A DNA stretch of 64,000 nt from JACCTU01 sp963788055 (GCA_963788055.1 CAWBFA010000002.1:248001-312000), one strand, 5' to 3'. Positions 45,100-54,416 are shown, counted from the stretch's first letter. The notes: generated from the letters alone by a model not told the origin. Numbers and translations are program-made.

Positions 45100-45419
45100 G
45101 CCCGGTATACGACGATCACCGGCTCGCGGTTCTCAGCAGCCGATCGCGTCGTATGCCCGGAAGATCGCCTGCAGCACCGGCTCGTTCGACTCACCGACCA
45201 GTGCCGGGTAGCCGCGCCCAACGTGATCGCCACAACCAGCGCAGCCACCGTCACCAACGTGGGGCGCACAACCCGCCCCTTCCTGTCTCACGCAGCTCCC
45301 AAAGGCCCCACGCGCGGCGGTGCGTTTGAGAAAGATCAACGCGCCCTTCCACCTCCTGCGCGAGCGGCCGTATTGGGAATCCGCGTTTTGAAGTATTACG
45401 GTGTCAGGGCGGCATTCTG
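45100..45419. other. Intergenic; possible broken small ORF
   Basis: A minus-strand stretch from GTG 45269 reads as a short signal-like segment (RPTLVTVAALVVAITLG) and, after a one-base shift, as YPALVGESNEPVLQAIFRAY ending near 45133. It may be a frameshifted secreted peptide of about 45 residues. Nothing else is evident. Confidence 0.3.
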
Positions 45420-45640
45420 CGGCCCTCTGGACCATCTCTCCCCATCCAGGGGTCTCCGCCTGTCGCGGCGCAGAGGGTTCTCGGGGACGCATCCCCTGCG
45501 TCCCCGAAGCCCCCTGCGACAGGAAATCCTCACAAGGGGGACGCAAGTTCTGCGCGGGCGACGGAGTCTTCGCAATGGAGGCAGGCGGTCGGCCGGCACG
45601 CCCTTCTGGGGAGAGGCGGTCGGTGCGCGGCCTCCATGTT
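45420..45640 (-). ncRNA. Structured element R3, copy A
   Basis: Minus strand: TGGAGGC (from 45636) ... CGCCTCTCCCC (rc of 45608-45617) ... GCCTCCA, then CTTGCGTCCCCCTTGTG. GGGGAGAG (rc of 45436-45443) further on can pair with CTCTCCCC. Same order as copies at 49465 and 62253. Several more GC-rich hairpins lie in between. No ORF fits. RNA nature is inferred. Confidence 0.55.
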
Positions 45641-45722
45641 CTTGGTCCAGGTCAGAACCCCCGTTCGGATCCGGCTCGAACGGGTATGGGCTCAGGACCA
45701 GCACTGCGAAAAGGGGGGTCTG

Positions 45723-46193
45723 ATGGACCTGCGGGTCATTCCGACGAAGGCGCACGGCGCCGTCGACATGGCGACCGGTCCGGCGCTCATCGCCGCGCCG
45801 ACGCTTCTGCGCATGAACGGCAACACCGGCGCGACGATCCCGCCGCGCGTCGTCGGCGCGGCGGCGACCGTCTACGCGCTGCTCACCGACTACGAGTTCG
45901 GCCTCAAGCGGATCTTGCCGATGCGAACGCACCTCGCCCTCGACGCCGTGGCCGGCATCGCTCTCGCAGCGACGCCGTTTGTCACCCGAGCGTCGAAGAA
46001 GGGTGTCCGCCACTGGCTGCCGCACACGGTCATCGGGGCGAACGAGGTCTTCCTCGCCTTCGCGACGAAGGAGCGGCCGCCCCGCGCTCGGCGGCTGCGC
46101 GCCTGGGCGCCGCGGGGTGTGCTCGGCGCCGCAGGCGTCGCCGCGCTCGTGGGCACTGCGCTCGTCGCGAAGCACAAGCGGACCGACGGCTGA
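45723..46193 (+). CDS. Membrane protein
   Basis: 156 aa. Starts DLRVIPTKAHGAVDMATGPAL; four hydrophobic segments (about 18-30, 43-60, 75-95, 128-145) separated by basic loops. Resembles SPW-repeat-like small membrane proteins. AAGGGGGG precedes ATG 45723. Function unknown. Confidence 0.7.
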   Translation: MDLRVIPTKAHGAVDMATGPALIAAPTLLRMNGNTGATIPPRVVGAAATVYALLTDYEFGLKRILPMRTHLALDAVAGIALAATPFVTRASKKGVRHWLPHTVIGANEVFLAFATKERPPRARRLRAWAPRGVLGAAGVAALVGTALVAKHKRTDG

Positions 46194-46282
46194 AGCGTGC
46201 CGAGGGCGCCCGCGCGGCCGGGCGCCCTCGGCCTTGCATCTGCTCCCGCAAAACGCGAACCTTCGTCGATGGCGCGGGAACG

Positions 46283-47101
46283 ATGAGCCGACCGATCGTC
46301 TTCCTCTCGGACTTCGGCTACCGCAACGAGTGGGTCGGGATCTGTCACGCGGTGATCGACAGGATCGCGCCCGAGACCCACGTCATCGACCTCTCGCACG
46401 GCGTTCCACCGCTCGACGTCCGAGCCGGTGCACTGCTGCTGGCGGACTCGCTGCATCTGCTCAGGCATGACGCCATCGTGCTCGCAGTCGTCGACCCGAG
46501 CGTCGGCCGCGACCGCGACGTCGCCGTCAGGACCGGGGACGGCCGCCTTCTGGTCGGTCCGGACAACGGGCTGCTCTCTCCCGCCTGGCAGGTGGCGGAA
46601 GGCGTTGCCGACGTCGTCTCGATCACGAAGTCGTCCGTCCTGCTCGAACCGGTGTCGCCGTCCTTCCACGCCCGCGACGTGCTCGCTCCGGCCGCGGCTC
46701 ACCTCGCGACGGACGCAGCACTCGCCGACCTCGGGGACCGGGTCGACCCGCAGACGCTCGCAGAGATTCGGATTCCCCAGCCTGAGGTCGAGCGAGGCAA
46801 GATCACCTGCGAGGTGCTCGACCTCAATCGCTTCGGCAACGTGCAACTCAACGTTCGCAGCTCGCACCTCGCCTTCGCAGGGCTCGATCAGGAGGAGCGC
46901 GTCTCGGTCGAGGCCCACTCGGGCGCCGCGGTGGTCAAGCGCGTCTCCACCTACGCCGATCTCGAGGGAGGCGAGTGGGGAATGATCGTCGACCCGCGCG
47001 GCTGGCTCTCCGTCGTCCGTGGCAACCCGGACAACGCCGCCGAGGCACTGGGCGTCGGAAGCGGCGACCTCGTCTGGCTCAGCGGCACCGACCGCGCCTG
47101 A
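46283..47101 (+). CDS. SAM hydroxide adenosyltransferase (DUF62)
   Basis: 272 aa. FLSDFGYRNEWVG, VVDPSVGRDRDV, VGPDNGLL, SFHARDVLAPAAA and C-terminal beta domain with DLNRFGNVQLN and NPDNAAEALGV. Family splits S-adenosyl-methionine to adenosine and methionine using hydroxide; related to fluorinase/chlorinase, but nothing here suggests halogen use. ATG 46283. Its last 51 codons are duplicated at 47745-47898. Confidence 0.9.
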   Translation: MSRPIVFLSDFGYRNEWVGICHAVIDRIAPETHVIDLSHGVPPLDVRAGALLLADSLHLLRHDAIVLAVVDPSVGRDRDVAVRTGDGRLLVGPDNGLLSPAWQVAEGVADVVSITKSSVLLEPVSPSFHARDVLAPAAAHLATDAALADLGDRVDPQTLAEIRIPQPEVERGKITCEVLDLNRFGNVQLNVRSSHLAFAGLDQEERVSVEAHSGAAVVKRVSTYADLEGGEWGMIVDPRGWLSVVRGNPDNAAEALGVGSGDLVWLSGTDRA

Positions 47102-47117
47102 ATCGGAGAGACCCGGT

Positions 47118-47735
47118 ATGAGTCACCGCGTTGAGGTCGTCTCGACGGTGTTGCTAGCCGTCGCTGCCGTTGCAACCGCCTGGAGCGGCTACCAGGCAAC
47201 ACGTTGGAACGGCGAGCAGGCGAAGGCGTCGGGTCATACGAATGCGGTCAGGATCGAAGCGGCGCGTGCGCAAGGACTCGCCGAGGCGCAGACGCAGATC
47301 GACGTCGCCACGTTCACACAGTGGGTCGACGCCTACGCACTGCACAGGACTGAGCTCGCGGACTTCTACTTCAAGCGCTTCCGCAAGGAGTTCCGGCCAG
47401 CCGTAGTGGCGTGGCTCGCGACCAGGCCGCTCAAGAACCCGAACGCACCGTTGACCCCGTTTGCGATGCCCCAGTACAAGCTCGCCTCGGCCGCCGACGC
47501 AAAACGGCTGGACGCCGAGGCCGAGATCTCGTCCGCGACGGTCCTGCGCAACATCCAGCGTGCGTCCAACTACATCCTCGGCGTCGTCCTCTTCTCCGTC
47601 TCGCTCTTCTTCGCCGGTATGAGCACCAAGCTCAGTGACGCCCGGCTCCGAACGATCACTCTCGCGCTCGGCTGCGTCGTCTTTTTCGGCGCATTCATCT
47701 GGATCGCGACATCCCCGGTGAGCATCGCGGTCTGA
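47118..47735 (+). CDS. DUF4337-like membrane protein
   Basis: 205 aa. N-terminal span (VVSTVLLAVAAVATAWSGYQ), a helical region facing out, and two C-terminal spans (YILGVVLFSVSLFFAGM; TLALGCVVFFGAFIWIA). The first span plus WSGYQATRWNGEQA is typical of DUF4337-type proteins. Function unknown. 16 bp after the SAM enzyme. Confidence 0.72.
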   Translation: MSHRVEVVSTVLLAVAAVATAWSGYQATRWNGEQAKASGHTNAVRIEAARAQGLAEAQTQIDVATFTQWVDAYALHRTELADFYFKRFRKEFRPAVVAWLATRPLKNPNAPLTPFAMPQYKLASAADAKRLDAEAEISSATVLRNIQRASNYILGVVLFSVSLFFAGMSTKLSDARLRTITLALGCVVFFGAFIWIATSPVSIAV

Positions 47736-47744
47736 GCCCGCTCC

Positions 47745-47898
47745 CTACGCCGATCTCGAGGGAGACGCGTGGGGAATGATCGTCGACCCGCGCGGTTGGC
47801 TCTCCGTCGTCCGTGGCAACCCGGACAACGCCGCCGAGGCACTCGGCGTCGGAAGCGGCGACCTCGTCTAGCTCGGCGACACCGACCGCGCCTGAATC
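47745..47898 (+). pseudogene. Duplicated 3' end of the SAM hydroxide transferase gene
   Basis: 154 bp matching 46951-47104 without net indels, offset 794 bp. About a dozen or fewer substitutions; TGG became TAG near the end so the copy has an in-frame stop, and it lacks a 5' part. Remnant of a tandem duplication. 47899-48173 contains no gene. Confidence 0.85.
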
Positions 47899-48043
47899 TG
47901 GCAGCTCGGATCGCGCCACTCGCCCGGAAGGCTGCGTTTGACGGCGCCAAAACGGTGCCCGCGTGTGGTCTCGGTCCGGATTCGGCTACATCGCCGGCGC
48001 GGACAACTCGGCTCCGCGTCTCAGAGGCTAGGCGGCCTCGCTT

Positions 48044-48082
48044 GATCCCTCGAACGAGGGATCTTTGCCCCCTTTTCGGGGG
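48044..48082 (+). promoter_or_regulatory. Two adjacent hairpins upstream of Thr-rich gene
   Basis: GATCCCTC-GAAC-GAGGGATC (48044-48063) then CCCCC-TTTTC-GGGGG (48068-48082), followed by TTCTGACC. May terminate transcription from the left or form the leader of the gene at 48174. Confidence 0.5.
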
Positions 48083-48173
48083 TTCTGACCTACAACGCGA
48101 GCAGCGGTCCGTCGGATCGCCGTGCGTCGGGTCGACGCACCTGCGGCAACTGCGGTACTGAGGGGGAAGTTAG

Positions 48174-48722
48174 ATGATCTTGAAGCGGTCTTTGACTGCC
48201 ATCCTCGCGGTGGCGGCCCTCGCTGTTTTGGGCCTAGCTGGCGCGAGCTTGGCCGGAGCAACAGCATCCAACGGGCAGGGTCCACCGAACGACCCACCCG
48301 GCCAAGGGGAGTGCCAGCACGGCAACTCCGGTCAGGAGTGCAAGCCCGATCCCCAGCCCGATCGCGGGAAGGACTGCGAGGAGCACGGTCCCAAGGAAGG
48401 TGGCGTGAACGAGGACCACTGTCTCGGCGCCGAGACGACCGGGACAACCACCGAGACGACCGGGACGACCACGGAGACGACCGGGACGACCACCGGGACG
48501 ACCACGGAGACGACCGGGACAACCACCGAGACGACCGAGACGACGACGACGACCACGACGGCGACGACCGGCGGTCAGGTCGGCGGTACGACGACGCAGG
48601 TCGAAACGACCACGGCCGCCGGCGGCGTCCAGGGCAAGACGAAGACGCAAGCAACGAAGAAGGCTGAGAAGAGCAACGGCCAGGTAAAGGGGAAGATCGT
48701 TGCGTTGCCCTACACGCCGTAG
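48174..48722 (+). CDS. Secreted Thr-rich stalk protein ending LPYTP
   Basis: 182 aa. Signal peptide about 1-30 (SLTAILAVAALAVLGLAGAS). Cys-containing head (GECQHGNSGQEC, KDCEEHG), then about 55 residues of TTGTTTETTG repeats, a typical wall-spanning stalk. The last five residues are LPYTP, like an LPXTG sorting signal but with no membrane anchor or basic tail. The sortase gene starts 4 bp later. Anchoring by that sortase is inferred; the signal may be truncated. Confidence 0.75.
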   Translation: MILKRSLTAILAVAALAVLGLAGASLAGATASNGQGPPNDPPGQGECQHGNSGQECKPDPQPDRGKDCEEHGPKEGGVNEDHCLGAETTGTTTETTGTTTETTGTTTGTTTETTGTTTETTETTTTTTTATTGGQVGGTTTQVETTTAAGGVQGKTKTQATKKAEKSNGQVKGKIVALPYTP

Positions 48723-48726
48723 GACG

Positions 48727-49164
48727 ATGCTCCTTTCCCTCGTCGTCGCGGGGCTGGTGCTTTCCAGCCCCGCGACGGCATCCGCGGCGCGGATCGTGAT
48801 CCCGCGGATCGGTGTCGACGCTCGCCTAGCCGCGCAGGTCGACGACGGCCCGTGGCTCTATTACCGCGACCGCGACACGATCGCGATCGCCGGCCACCGC
48901 ACGACGCACGGCCACCCGTTCCTGCACCTGCCGAAACTTCGGCACGGGGACATCGTCCGCGTGGGTCGGAGCGCGTTCGTCGTCCGACGAGCTGCGATCG
49001 TTCGCGCATCTGAGGTGTGGGTGCTCCGCTTCCGCGGCCTCGTCCTGTCCGCCTGTCATCCGCCCAAAACGGCGAGGTACCGATACGTCGTGTTCGCGGC
49101 CCGAGCACCCGCGCGGTCTGGGTCCTTTCAGGGACTGTCCCCAGGACTGTCCCCGGGTCGGTAG
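48727..49164 (+). CDS. Sortase family (class E/F-like) transpeptidase
   Basis: 145 aa. N-terminal signal-anchor (LLSLVVAGLVLSSPATASA). IPRIGVDA, catalytic His in IAGHRTTHGHPF, Cys in LVLSACHPP and Arg in TARYRYVVFA. Short, like actinobacterial class E/F enzymes. Together with the Thr-rich protein it forms a possible substrate/sortase pair. Confidence 0.85.
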   Translation: MLLSLVVAGLVLSSPATASAARIVIPRIGVDARLAAQVDDGPWLYYRDRDTIAIAGHRTTHGHPFLHLPKLRHGDIVRVGRSAFVVRRAAIVRASEVWVLRFRGLVLSACHPPKTARYRYVVFAARAPARSGSFQGLSPGLSPGR

Positions 49165-49354
49165 CGCGGCGTCGGCGCCTCAGGAGACTTCCTCCTGATT
49201 CCCCCGTTGCGATCGACGGGCGTGGGGACGATGCCCACGTGGACTGTGCGACTGCGCTAAAGCAAGGTGCTCTCCCGGGCCGCATGGGAAGCAAGGCGGG
49301 GCCGAAGCCCCGCCGCTGACAGTCCCTTGGCGCTCCGTCCGAGGAGGACGGAAT
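49165..49354. other. Intergenic with hairpins
   Basis: After the sortase stop: GGCGGGGC-CGAA-GCCCCGCC (about 49296-49316) and TCCGTCC-GAGG-AGGACGGA (about 49334-49352). The first is a probable 3' end for the sortase unit. No gene. Confidence 0.45.
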
Positions 49355-49600
49355 GGGGAGAGGCCAGATGCCGCAGGACGCCGAGAGGGACCGCACGTGC
49401 TCTAACGCGTCCCTACAAGCGCAGGGGGCCGACGTCCGCCGCCGGACGATTCGACCCCCTCAGGTGGAGGCCCGCTCTGCTCGCGGCCTCTCCCCGGAAC
49501 GAGAGAAACGAGCCTCCACTCAAGAGTTCGTCCAGCAGGACGAACTCTGCGCTCCCCGTTATGCGGGTTTCGTTACGCCAAAGGTATGGGGGCGCGAGCG
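49355..49600 (+). ncRNA. Structured element R3, copy B
   Basis: GGGGAGAGGCC (49355-49365) is complementary to GGCCTCTCCCC (49485-49495). TGGAGGC (49465) pairs with GCCTCCA (about 49512). Then CTGCGCTCCCCGTTATGCGGG and TTTCGTTACGCC, closely like copy C. Ends about 45 bp before the displaced tRNA-Leu end. RNA nature is inferred from conservation and pairing. Confidence 0.55.
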
Positions 49601-49643
49601 GGAAACGCGCGCGTTCGGGCCACGATTGCACCGTGAATGGCTA

Positions 49644-49676
49644 TGCGGATGAGAGGACTTGAACCTCCACGGGGTT
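49644..49676 (-). repeat. Displaced 3' part of tRNA-Leu (attachment-site copy)
   Basis: 33 bp identical to 54955-54987: discriminator base, acceptor 3' strand and T arm of tRNA-Leu(CAG). Lies 5.3 kb downstream of the intact tRNA, marking the far end of an integrated element. 49677-50092 has no gene that I can support. Confidence 0.88.
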
Positions 49677-50092
49677 CTGAGGGCCTTGGCTGTGGGTGTT
49701 GTGGAGTGGTTGAACCCGCACGATTAGGCGGAATCGGTGTGCGCGGCAAGAGGTTCGAGCACGCTCTCCGCGGGCCGTATGGGCCACGAATGGGCCACGC
49801 GCACACGTCGGGAGCACGGATCTCGTTTAGGCCTGCTTTGGGCGGCGAGCGTCGCGCCAGCGCCATGGCGTGTTCGAGCCCCGTATGGGCCTTAGAGGCG
49901 TGCCTGCTGCGCAGGTTCCGCATGGTTAAGCGGTCAGGCGTGCGAGGTGTGCCGTCTGAGCGCAGGCGGTGTTCACTCGGTGCTCACTCGGCCCGCGCCG
50001 GCGATCCGCACGCATCGGCAGCGCCTCCTCGCAGAGGATGCAATCGAAGGCTTGGCGACCTCCCTGTGTTTGGCGCGCTCGGGCGCGCTGAT

Positions 50093-51435
50093 TCAGGCGC
50101 AGCCTGTCGCGACGAAGTTGCAGTTGCTCGGTGTATTGGCTTTGACCGCGCTCTCGGTAAGCGTGACGCTTCCGCCGTCGTGGAGGATGCCACCGACGGC
50201 GGTGCCGGAGGCATCGGCGGTCGCGGCGTTCTCGCGGACCGCGCTCCCCGTGAGCACGAGCACGCCGAAGTTGTAGATCCCGCCCGCCGCGATGAAACCG
50301 GCAGAGGCCGAGTTCCCGCGCACGGAAGTGTTGGTGAGGGTCATCCGGTGGTCGACGTCGAAGCTGAAGATGCCCCCGAACGCGACGCCGTCCACGCCTG
50401 CGCTCGCCGTGTTTCCGCTCACCGAACTGTCGGTGAGGGAGGCCCTCCCTTGGACGATGTCCGCAAAGTAGATGTCGATGCCGCCGGTCGCAAAGCCGCC
50501 GTCTCCTGCGCGGGCCGTGTTCTCGTGCACGGCGCTGTTCACCAGCGTGAGCGAGAAGCTGAATACCGCGTGCTCGATTCCCCCTATGGCGATGCCGAGA
50601 TCGCCTGCGGTCGCCCTGTTCCGGCTCACCGTCGTGTCCGTCAGCGTGAGCATGCGCGCCCCGAAGTTCACGAGTCCGCCGCCCGCAAAGCTGTCTCGCC
50701 GTGCCGGTTGCCGAGTTCTCGCTCACGTTGCTCTTCGTGAGCGTGACGACCGGCGACGGAAAGCCGAGGCGAATGCCTCCGGCGGCGCCGTTGAGTCCCG
50801 CTGTCTCGGCGGTGTTTCGGTGCACTGCGGTGTTCGTGATCACGAGCGTTCCGACGCTGAAGACTCCGCCAACGGCCGCGGCCTCGAGACCGGCGGTCGC
50901 CGAGTTCGCGCTCACGTTGCTGTCGATGAGCGCCAGCGATCCTGGGAAGCTGGCAATACCGCCGACCGCGAAGTCGTTACGGTGCGTCGACGACGCTCGC
51001 GGTGTTTCCGCGTACGGCACAGTTCGTGAGCGTGAGCATTCCATTGTTGCGAATACCGCCGACGGCGAACTGAGCGGACGGCGGAGGCGGGAGGCCACGG
51101 CCGCCCGTGATCGTCAGGTTCGTCATGCCAACCGTCTTGCCGGACTCGACGGTGACGACCGTCCCCGCTCCCTGCGCATCGAGCCGTGCGCCGGTTAGAC
51201 CGACGAGCTCGAGGCTGCGCGCCACGACGAAGGTGCCGACGCACGTGCCGTTGATCGTGAGCGTGTCGCCGTCGACAGCGCTCGCGAGTGCGGGGGTGAG
51301 CGCACCCGCGTCGCCGGAGCAGTCGACGATGACCGTCGCCGCGCGTGCCTGCCCGGCGCCGATCGCACCAACCACGAGTGCTGTGGTACTCGCGAGGATG
51401 ATAGAGACAGACCGCACGAACGGCAATCGTCGCAC
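50093..51435 (-). pseudogene. Secreted beta-helix surface protein, frameshifted
   Basis: Starts ATG 51435 with a signal peptide (VSIILASTTALVVGAIGAGQARA), then many repeats of the form NSATAGxxGGI-NxGTLTLTNSxVSxN, typical of right-handed parallel beta-helices (polymorphic-repeat adhesins). The frame is broken near 50985 (after NTASVV) and again near 50690 (after NSATGTA); the three parts join to about 447 aa ending NFVATGCA. Lies inside the tRNA-Leu element. Could be decayed or mis-sequenced. Confidence 0.75.
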
Positions 51436-51588
51436 GCCGCCTCGCAGCCGGTCAATCCGCTAGCGGCCCGTCGGGTTGCCAGCGCGCACGGTCGACCCAC
51501 CCTATGGGCCTTCCGTCTGTTTCTCGCCACTCATTCCCGGTCGTTAGTATCGCGCCGCCGGCCCCCAACCGATAGGAAGGGGAGCCAC

Positions 51589-51687
51589 GTGTTCAAGTAC
51601 CAGCTCGAGCTCGAGGACGGGACGCCTGCCAACCCGCCGACGCTCGCCAGCGCGGTCCCCAGCCTTCTGACCGGCCGGCGGAAGTGA
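51589..51687 (+). pseudogene. Truncated small ORF
   Basis: GTG 51589 to TGA 51687, 32 aa: FKYQLELEDGTPANPPTL then ASAVPSLLTGRRK. GGAAGGGGAG upstream is a good ribosome site. The start reads like longer conserved actinobacterial proteins (YQLELEDGTPA...), so this is probably their N-terminal half. The rest of 51436-51844 is without a gene. Confidence 0.4.
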
Positions 51688-51844
51688 GCGACGAGCCCGG
51701 CCGGGCGGACGTGCTCTAAGTCGCCGAGGTTCAGCCCGGCCTGTTTGTAATGCTGCGATGGCTTTGCATGAGTTGACACGCCAGCTTCGGAGGAAGAGGA
51801 TCGGGTCGGTTTAGAACCGGATTAGTGATGGGGGGTGATCCTGA

Positions 51845-53617
51845 ATGTGGGGACACACCGCCGCGGTGGCGCTGGTTGTGTTTTCTGCGTTCACATTTGC
51901 CGCCGCACCAGCTGCCGACGTCAAGGTGACGGATCAGGCCAGCTACACCCGCCACGATGGGGGGACCGACGGCACAATCTTTGTGTGCGGCAGCGAGGCG
52001 ACGACGCCTACGCCGCGGGGCGAGGGCGGGGGCGAGCAGATGCAGAACGAGCCGGCGGTTGCGATCAAGCCGGACGAGCCGAGCTTTATCGTCGCCGCGG
52101 CGAACGACTACTGCACCGGTCCTATTAGCGGCGACCTCTGGGAGGGGATCTACACGTCCAGTGACGCCGGGGCGAGTTGGAAGAACTCGCTTCTGCCCGG
52201 CTACCCGGGCGACACCAGCGCCGAAGGGCAGCAGTCGCCGCTCTTCGGGAGCAACCCCGGCGCTAGCGACCCGCTGCTCGATTGGGATAACGACGGCCAC
52301 CTGTTCTTCGGTGCGATCTCGTTCAACCGGACAGAGCCGAACGTGAGCGGCTTGGTCGTGCCCGGGAACGGCCACGTCGTCGTCGCAACTTACGTTCGCA
52401 GCCCGCTGTCCCCGCTTGGGATCGACTATCTGCGGACCGTGATCGTCGGTGAAGGTACGCCGGGCGCGTTTCTCCTCGGGCGCTGGAACGACAAGCCGGC
52501 ATTGAAAGTGGACGACTGGAGTTCGAGCCAGTTCGAGGGAAACGTCTACGTATCGTGGACGCTCTTCCCCGCGGGGCGGACCGTCGGAGATTCCATCCTG
52601 TTTTCGCGCTCGACCGATGGCGGATTGACGTTCTCGAAACCGATCAAGATCTCGAAGGGTCTCGCGAACGCCCAAGGGAGCGAGATTGCGGTCGCACCCG
52701 ACGGCACGACTTATGTCTTCTGGCGCGAGTTCAACCACGCGGCCCCGACAGTCAATGCTGAGATCGTCTTCGTGAAGTCGTCGGACGGCGGCCAGCACTT
52801 CAGCGACCCCCAGACGCTCCGGCCGATCGTCGGCTACGACCGGCGTGACGAGTACGTAGCCGGAGGTTTTGCGCGCGACTGCGGTGACGGCCCGGCCCTG
52901 TGTATGACGAGCTTTGTCTTCCACCGCTGGTTCACGCTTCCCCAGGCGACCGCCGACAACGACGGCAACCTCTACGTCACGTGGGAGCAGGTCACAAGCG
53001 TTGCATCGAACGGCGATACGTATCGACCCGACGGCCAGTCGCGCGCTGTCGTGACAAAGTCGACGAACGGGGGGACGAGCTGGAGCGATCCGGCGCCCGT
53101 AGACCCGCAGCCGCTCGGACACCAGTTTGCGCCGAACATCGAGTACAACAAGGCTCAGGACAAGCTGGTGCTCATCTACTGGGACTCGCGGTTCGATGCC
53201 TCCTATTCCGTCTATCGGCCGCCGGGTAACGTCGCGAATGGCGTCAGCGTGTGCGGCGTTCCAGCGTCCGCCGTGTGCAACGTCCTGAACACGTTTATCG
53301 CGACGTCAGCCGACGGCCTGACTTGGAACTCGAGCCTTGTCTCGACGGTCGGACATCAGCCCGAGTACGAATTGTTCGGTGAGTCCGACTTCCCGTTCCA
53401 CGGGGACTACAACTGGGTTGATTCGGCAGGGAGCACAACATTCGGCGCCTGGACGGACAATCGCGATGTGATTCCGGGCATTGATCTGCGCGAGACGACC
53501 CAGGACGGCTTCGACCCCTTGCAGTGCCGCACGGCGAATCCGGATGGCTCGTTCAGTTTCAACTTCTGCATCAACGCGGGAGGCTTTGACCAGAACATCT
53601 ACGGGGCAACACCGTAA
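51845..53617 (+). CDS. Secreted sialidase-like beta-propeller protein
   Basis: 590 aa. Signal peptide about 1-22 (ending APA). BNR/Asp-box repeats: TSSDAGASWKN, RSTDGGLTFSKP, KSSDGGQHFSD, KSTNGGTSWSDP, TSADGLTWNS. Several Cys likely in disulfides. Distant relative of the 37951 protein (both have SSDAG-W and DNxGNxYV-type strands). Glycan binding or cleavage is possible. Cargo of the tRNA-Leu element; good terminator follows. Confidence 0.75.
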   Translation: MWGHTAAVALVVFSAFTFAAAPAADVKVTDQASYTRHDGGTDGTIFVCGSEATTPTPRGEGGGEQMQNEPAVAIKPDEPSFIVAAANDYCTGPISGDLWEGIYTSSDAGASWKNSLLPGYPGDTSAEGQQSPLFGSNPGASDPLLDWDNDGHLFFGAISFNRTEPNVSGLVVPGNGHVVVATYVRSPLSPLGIDYLRTVIVGEGTPGAFLLGRWNDKPALKVDDWSSSQFEGNVYVSWTLFPAGRTVGDSILFSRSTDGGLTFSKPIKISKGLANAQGSEIAVAPDGTTYVFWREFNHAAPTVNAEIVFVKSSDGGQHFSDPQTLRPIVGYDRRDEYVAGGFARDCGDGPALCMTSFVFHRWFTLPQATADNDGNLYVTWEQVTSVASNGDTYRPDGQSRAVVTKSTNGGTSWSDPAPVDPQPLGHQFAPNIEYNKAQDKLVLIYWDSRFDASYSVYRPPGNVANGVSVCGVPASAVCNVLNTFIATSADGLTWNSSLVSTVGHQPEYELFGESDFPFHGDYNWVDSAGSTTFGAWTDNRDVIPGIDLRETTQDGFDPLQCRTANPDGSFSFNFCINAGGFDQNIYGATP

Positions 53618-53645
53618 ACCCAACACGGCACACGGTTCGTGGGAG

Positions 53646-53676
53646 GAAGGGCGGCCACTGGCCGCCCTTCTCATCT
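53646..53676 (+). terminator. Rho-independent terminator
   Basis: GAAGGGCGGCC-ACT-GGCCGCCCTTC (53646-53670), then TCATCT; 29 bp after the propeller gene stop. Confidence 0.75.
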
Positions 53677-53686
53677 AACAATAGAG

Positions 53687-54243
53687 TTGAATCCGACACG
53701 AGCGCGAGGGTTGTACGTCGGCAAGATCCGCGCGATCAGCCGGCGCCGCTGGAACATGACCCCGCTGTTCGGCCTCGACCGTCGCGACCTCGACCTCGAC
53801 GATGGCGTTCTCACCGTCGAGCGTGTGTTCTCGCAGGGCGTGTTGAAGGACTGCAAGAAGTCGTCGCGGCAGCGACGTCGGGTTCCGCTCCGCGGCCGCG
53901 TCGTCGACGCGATCGCGCGGATGCCACCACGGATCGACACTCTGGTCCTCTTCCCCGCCCCGCGCGGCGGCAGGATCGACCTCGAGAAGTTCCGGGCTCG
54001 CGCCTGGGCACCCGCGCTACGCGCCGCCGATGTACCCCATCGCCGCGTCTACGACATGCGCCACACGTTTGCGTCCTGGGCGATCGCCGGAGGCATCTCC
54101 ACCTCTCCAAGATCATGGGCACGTCGACGACGATGATCGGCGAGGTGTATGGGCACTTGCTCCCCGACTCCGAGGACTACTTGCGCGGAATGCTCGACGC
54201 CTACGACAGCCGTCTCAGCGCGGCAGAAGGAGGAGCACGATGA
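53687..54243 (+). pseudogene. Tyrosine recombinase (integrase), truncated and frameshifted
   Basis: Catalytic domain only. Frame 1: LDLDDGVLTVERVFSQG, RRVPLRGRVVDAIA, then RVYDMRHTFASWAIAGGIST (HxxR box). Near 54095 a one-base shift moves to KIMGTSTTMIGEVYGHLLPD, which carries the GH and catalytic Tyr, ending at TGA 54243. The N-terminal arm-binding/core-binding domain is missing. It lies 0.7 kb from tRNA-Leu and is the likely integrase of that element, now dead. Confidence 0.8.
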
Positions 54244-54416
54244 GCTGGGGCACGTGGGAGGAAGACCGCCGCTACCCGTCCAAGGACGGCACCCACATGA
54301 TCGTCGTGTCGAAGCGGGTGGACGGTGACGGCAACACCTACCGCAAGAACGAGCGCAAGCGACTCACTCCCGGCGAGCGCGAGCACTACGCGGCTCGAGT
54401 TCGGTCACCTAACTAG
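54240..54416 (+). CDS. Small protein beside integrase
   Basis: 58 aa: SWGTWEEDRRYPSKDGTHMI, then KRVDGDGNTYRKNERKRLTP. ATG 54240 overlaps the integrase remnant's stop as ATGA. Charged, no membrane span; might be an excisionase-like or DNA-binding accessory, which is a guess. Confidence 0.6.
   Translation: MSWGTWEEDRRYPSKDGTHMIVVSKRVDGDGNTYRKNERKRLTPGEREHYAARVRSPN

Noticed and set aside
46283..47101. SAM-dependent halogenase (fluorinase/chlorinase)
   Set aside because: General DUF62 signatures only; no evidence for halide-specific residues or a halometabolite gene cluster.
48420..48560. DNA repeat array in the ACC-GAGACGACCGGG region
   Set aside because: In-frame Thr-rich codon repeats of a secreted stalk protein, not an independent repeat element.
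49573..49923. Minus-strand 116-codon ORF over the tRNA-Leu fragment
   Set aside because: Pro/Arg-rich, overlaps element R3 and the attachment-site copy; no coding signal.
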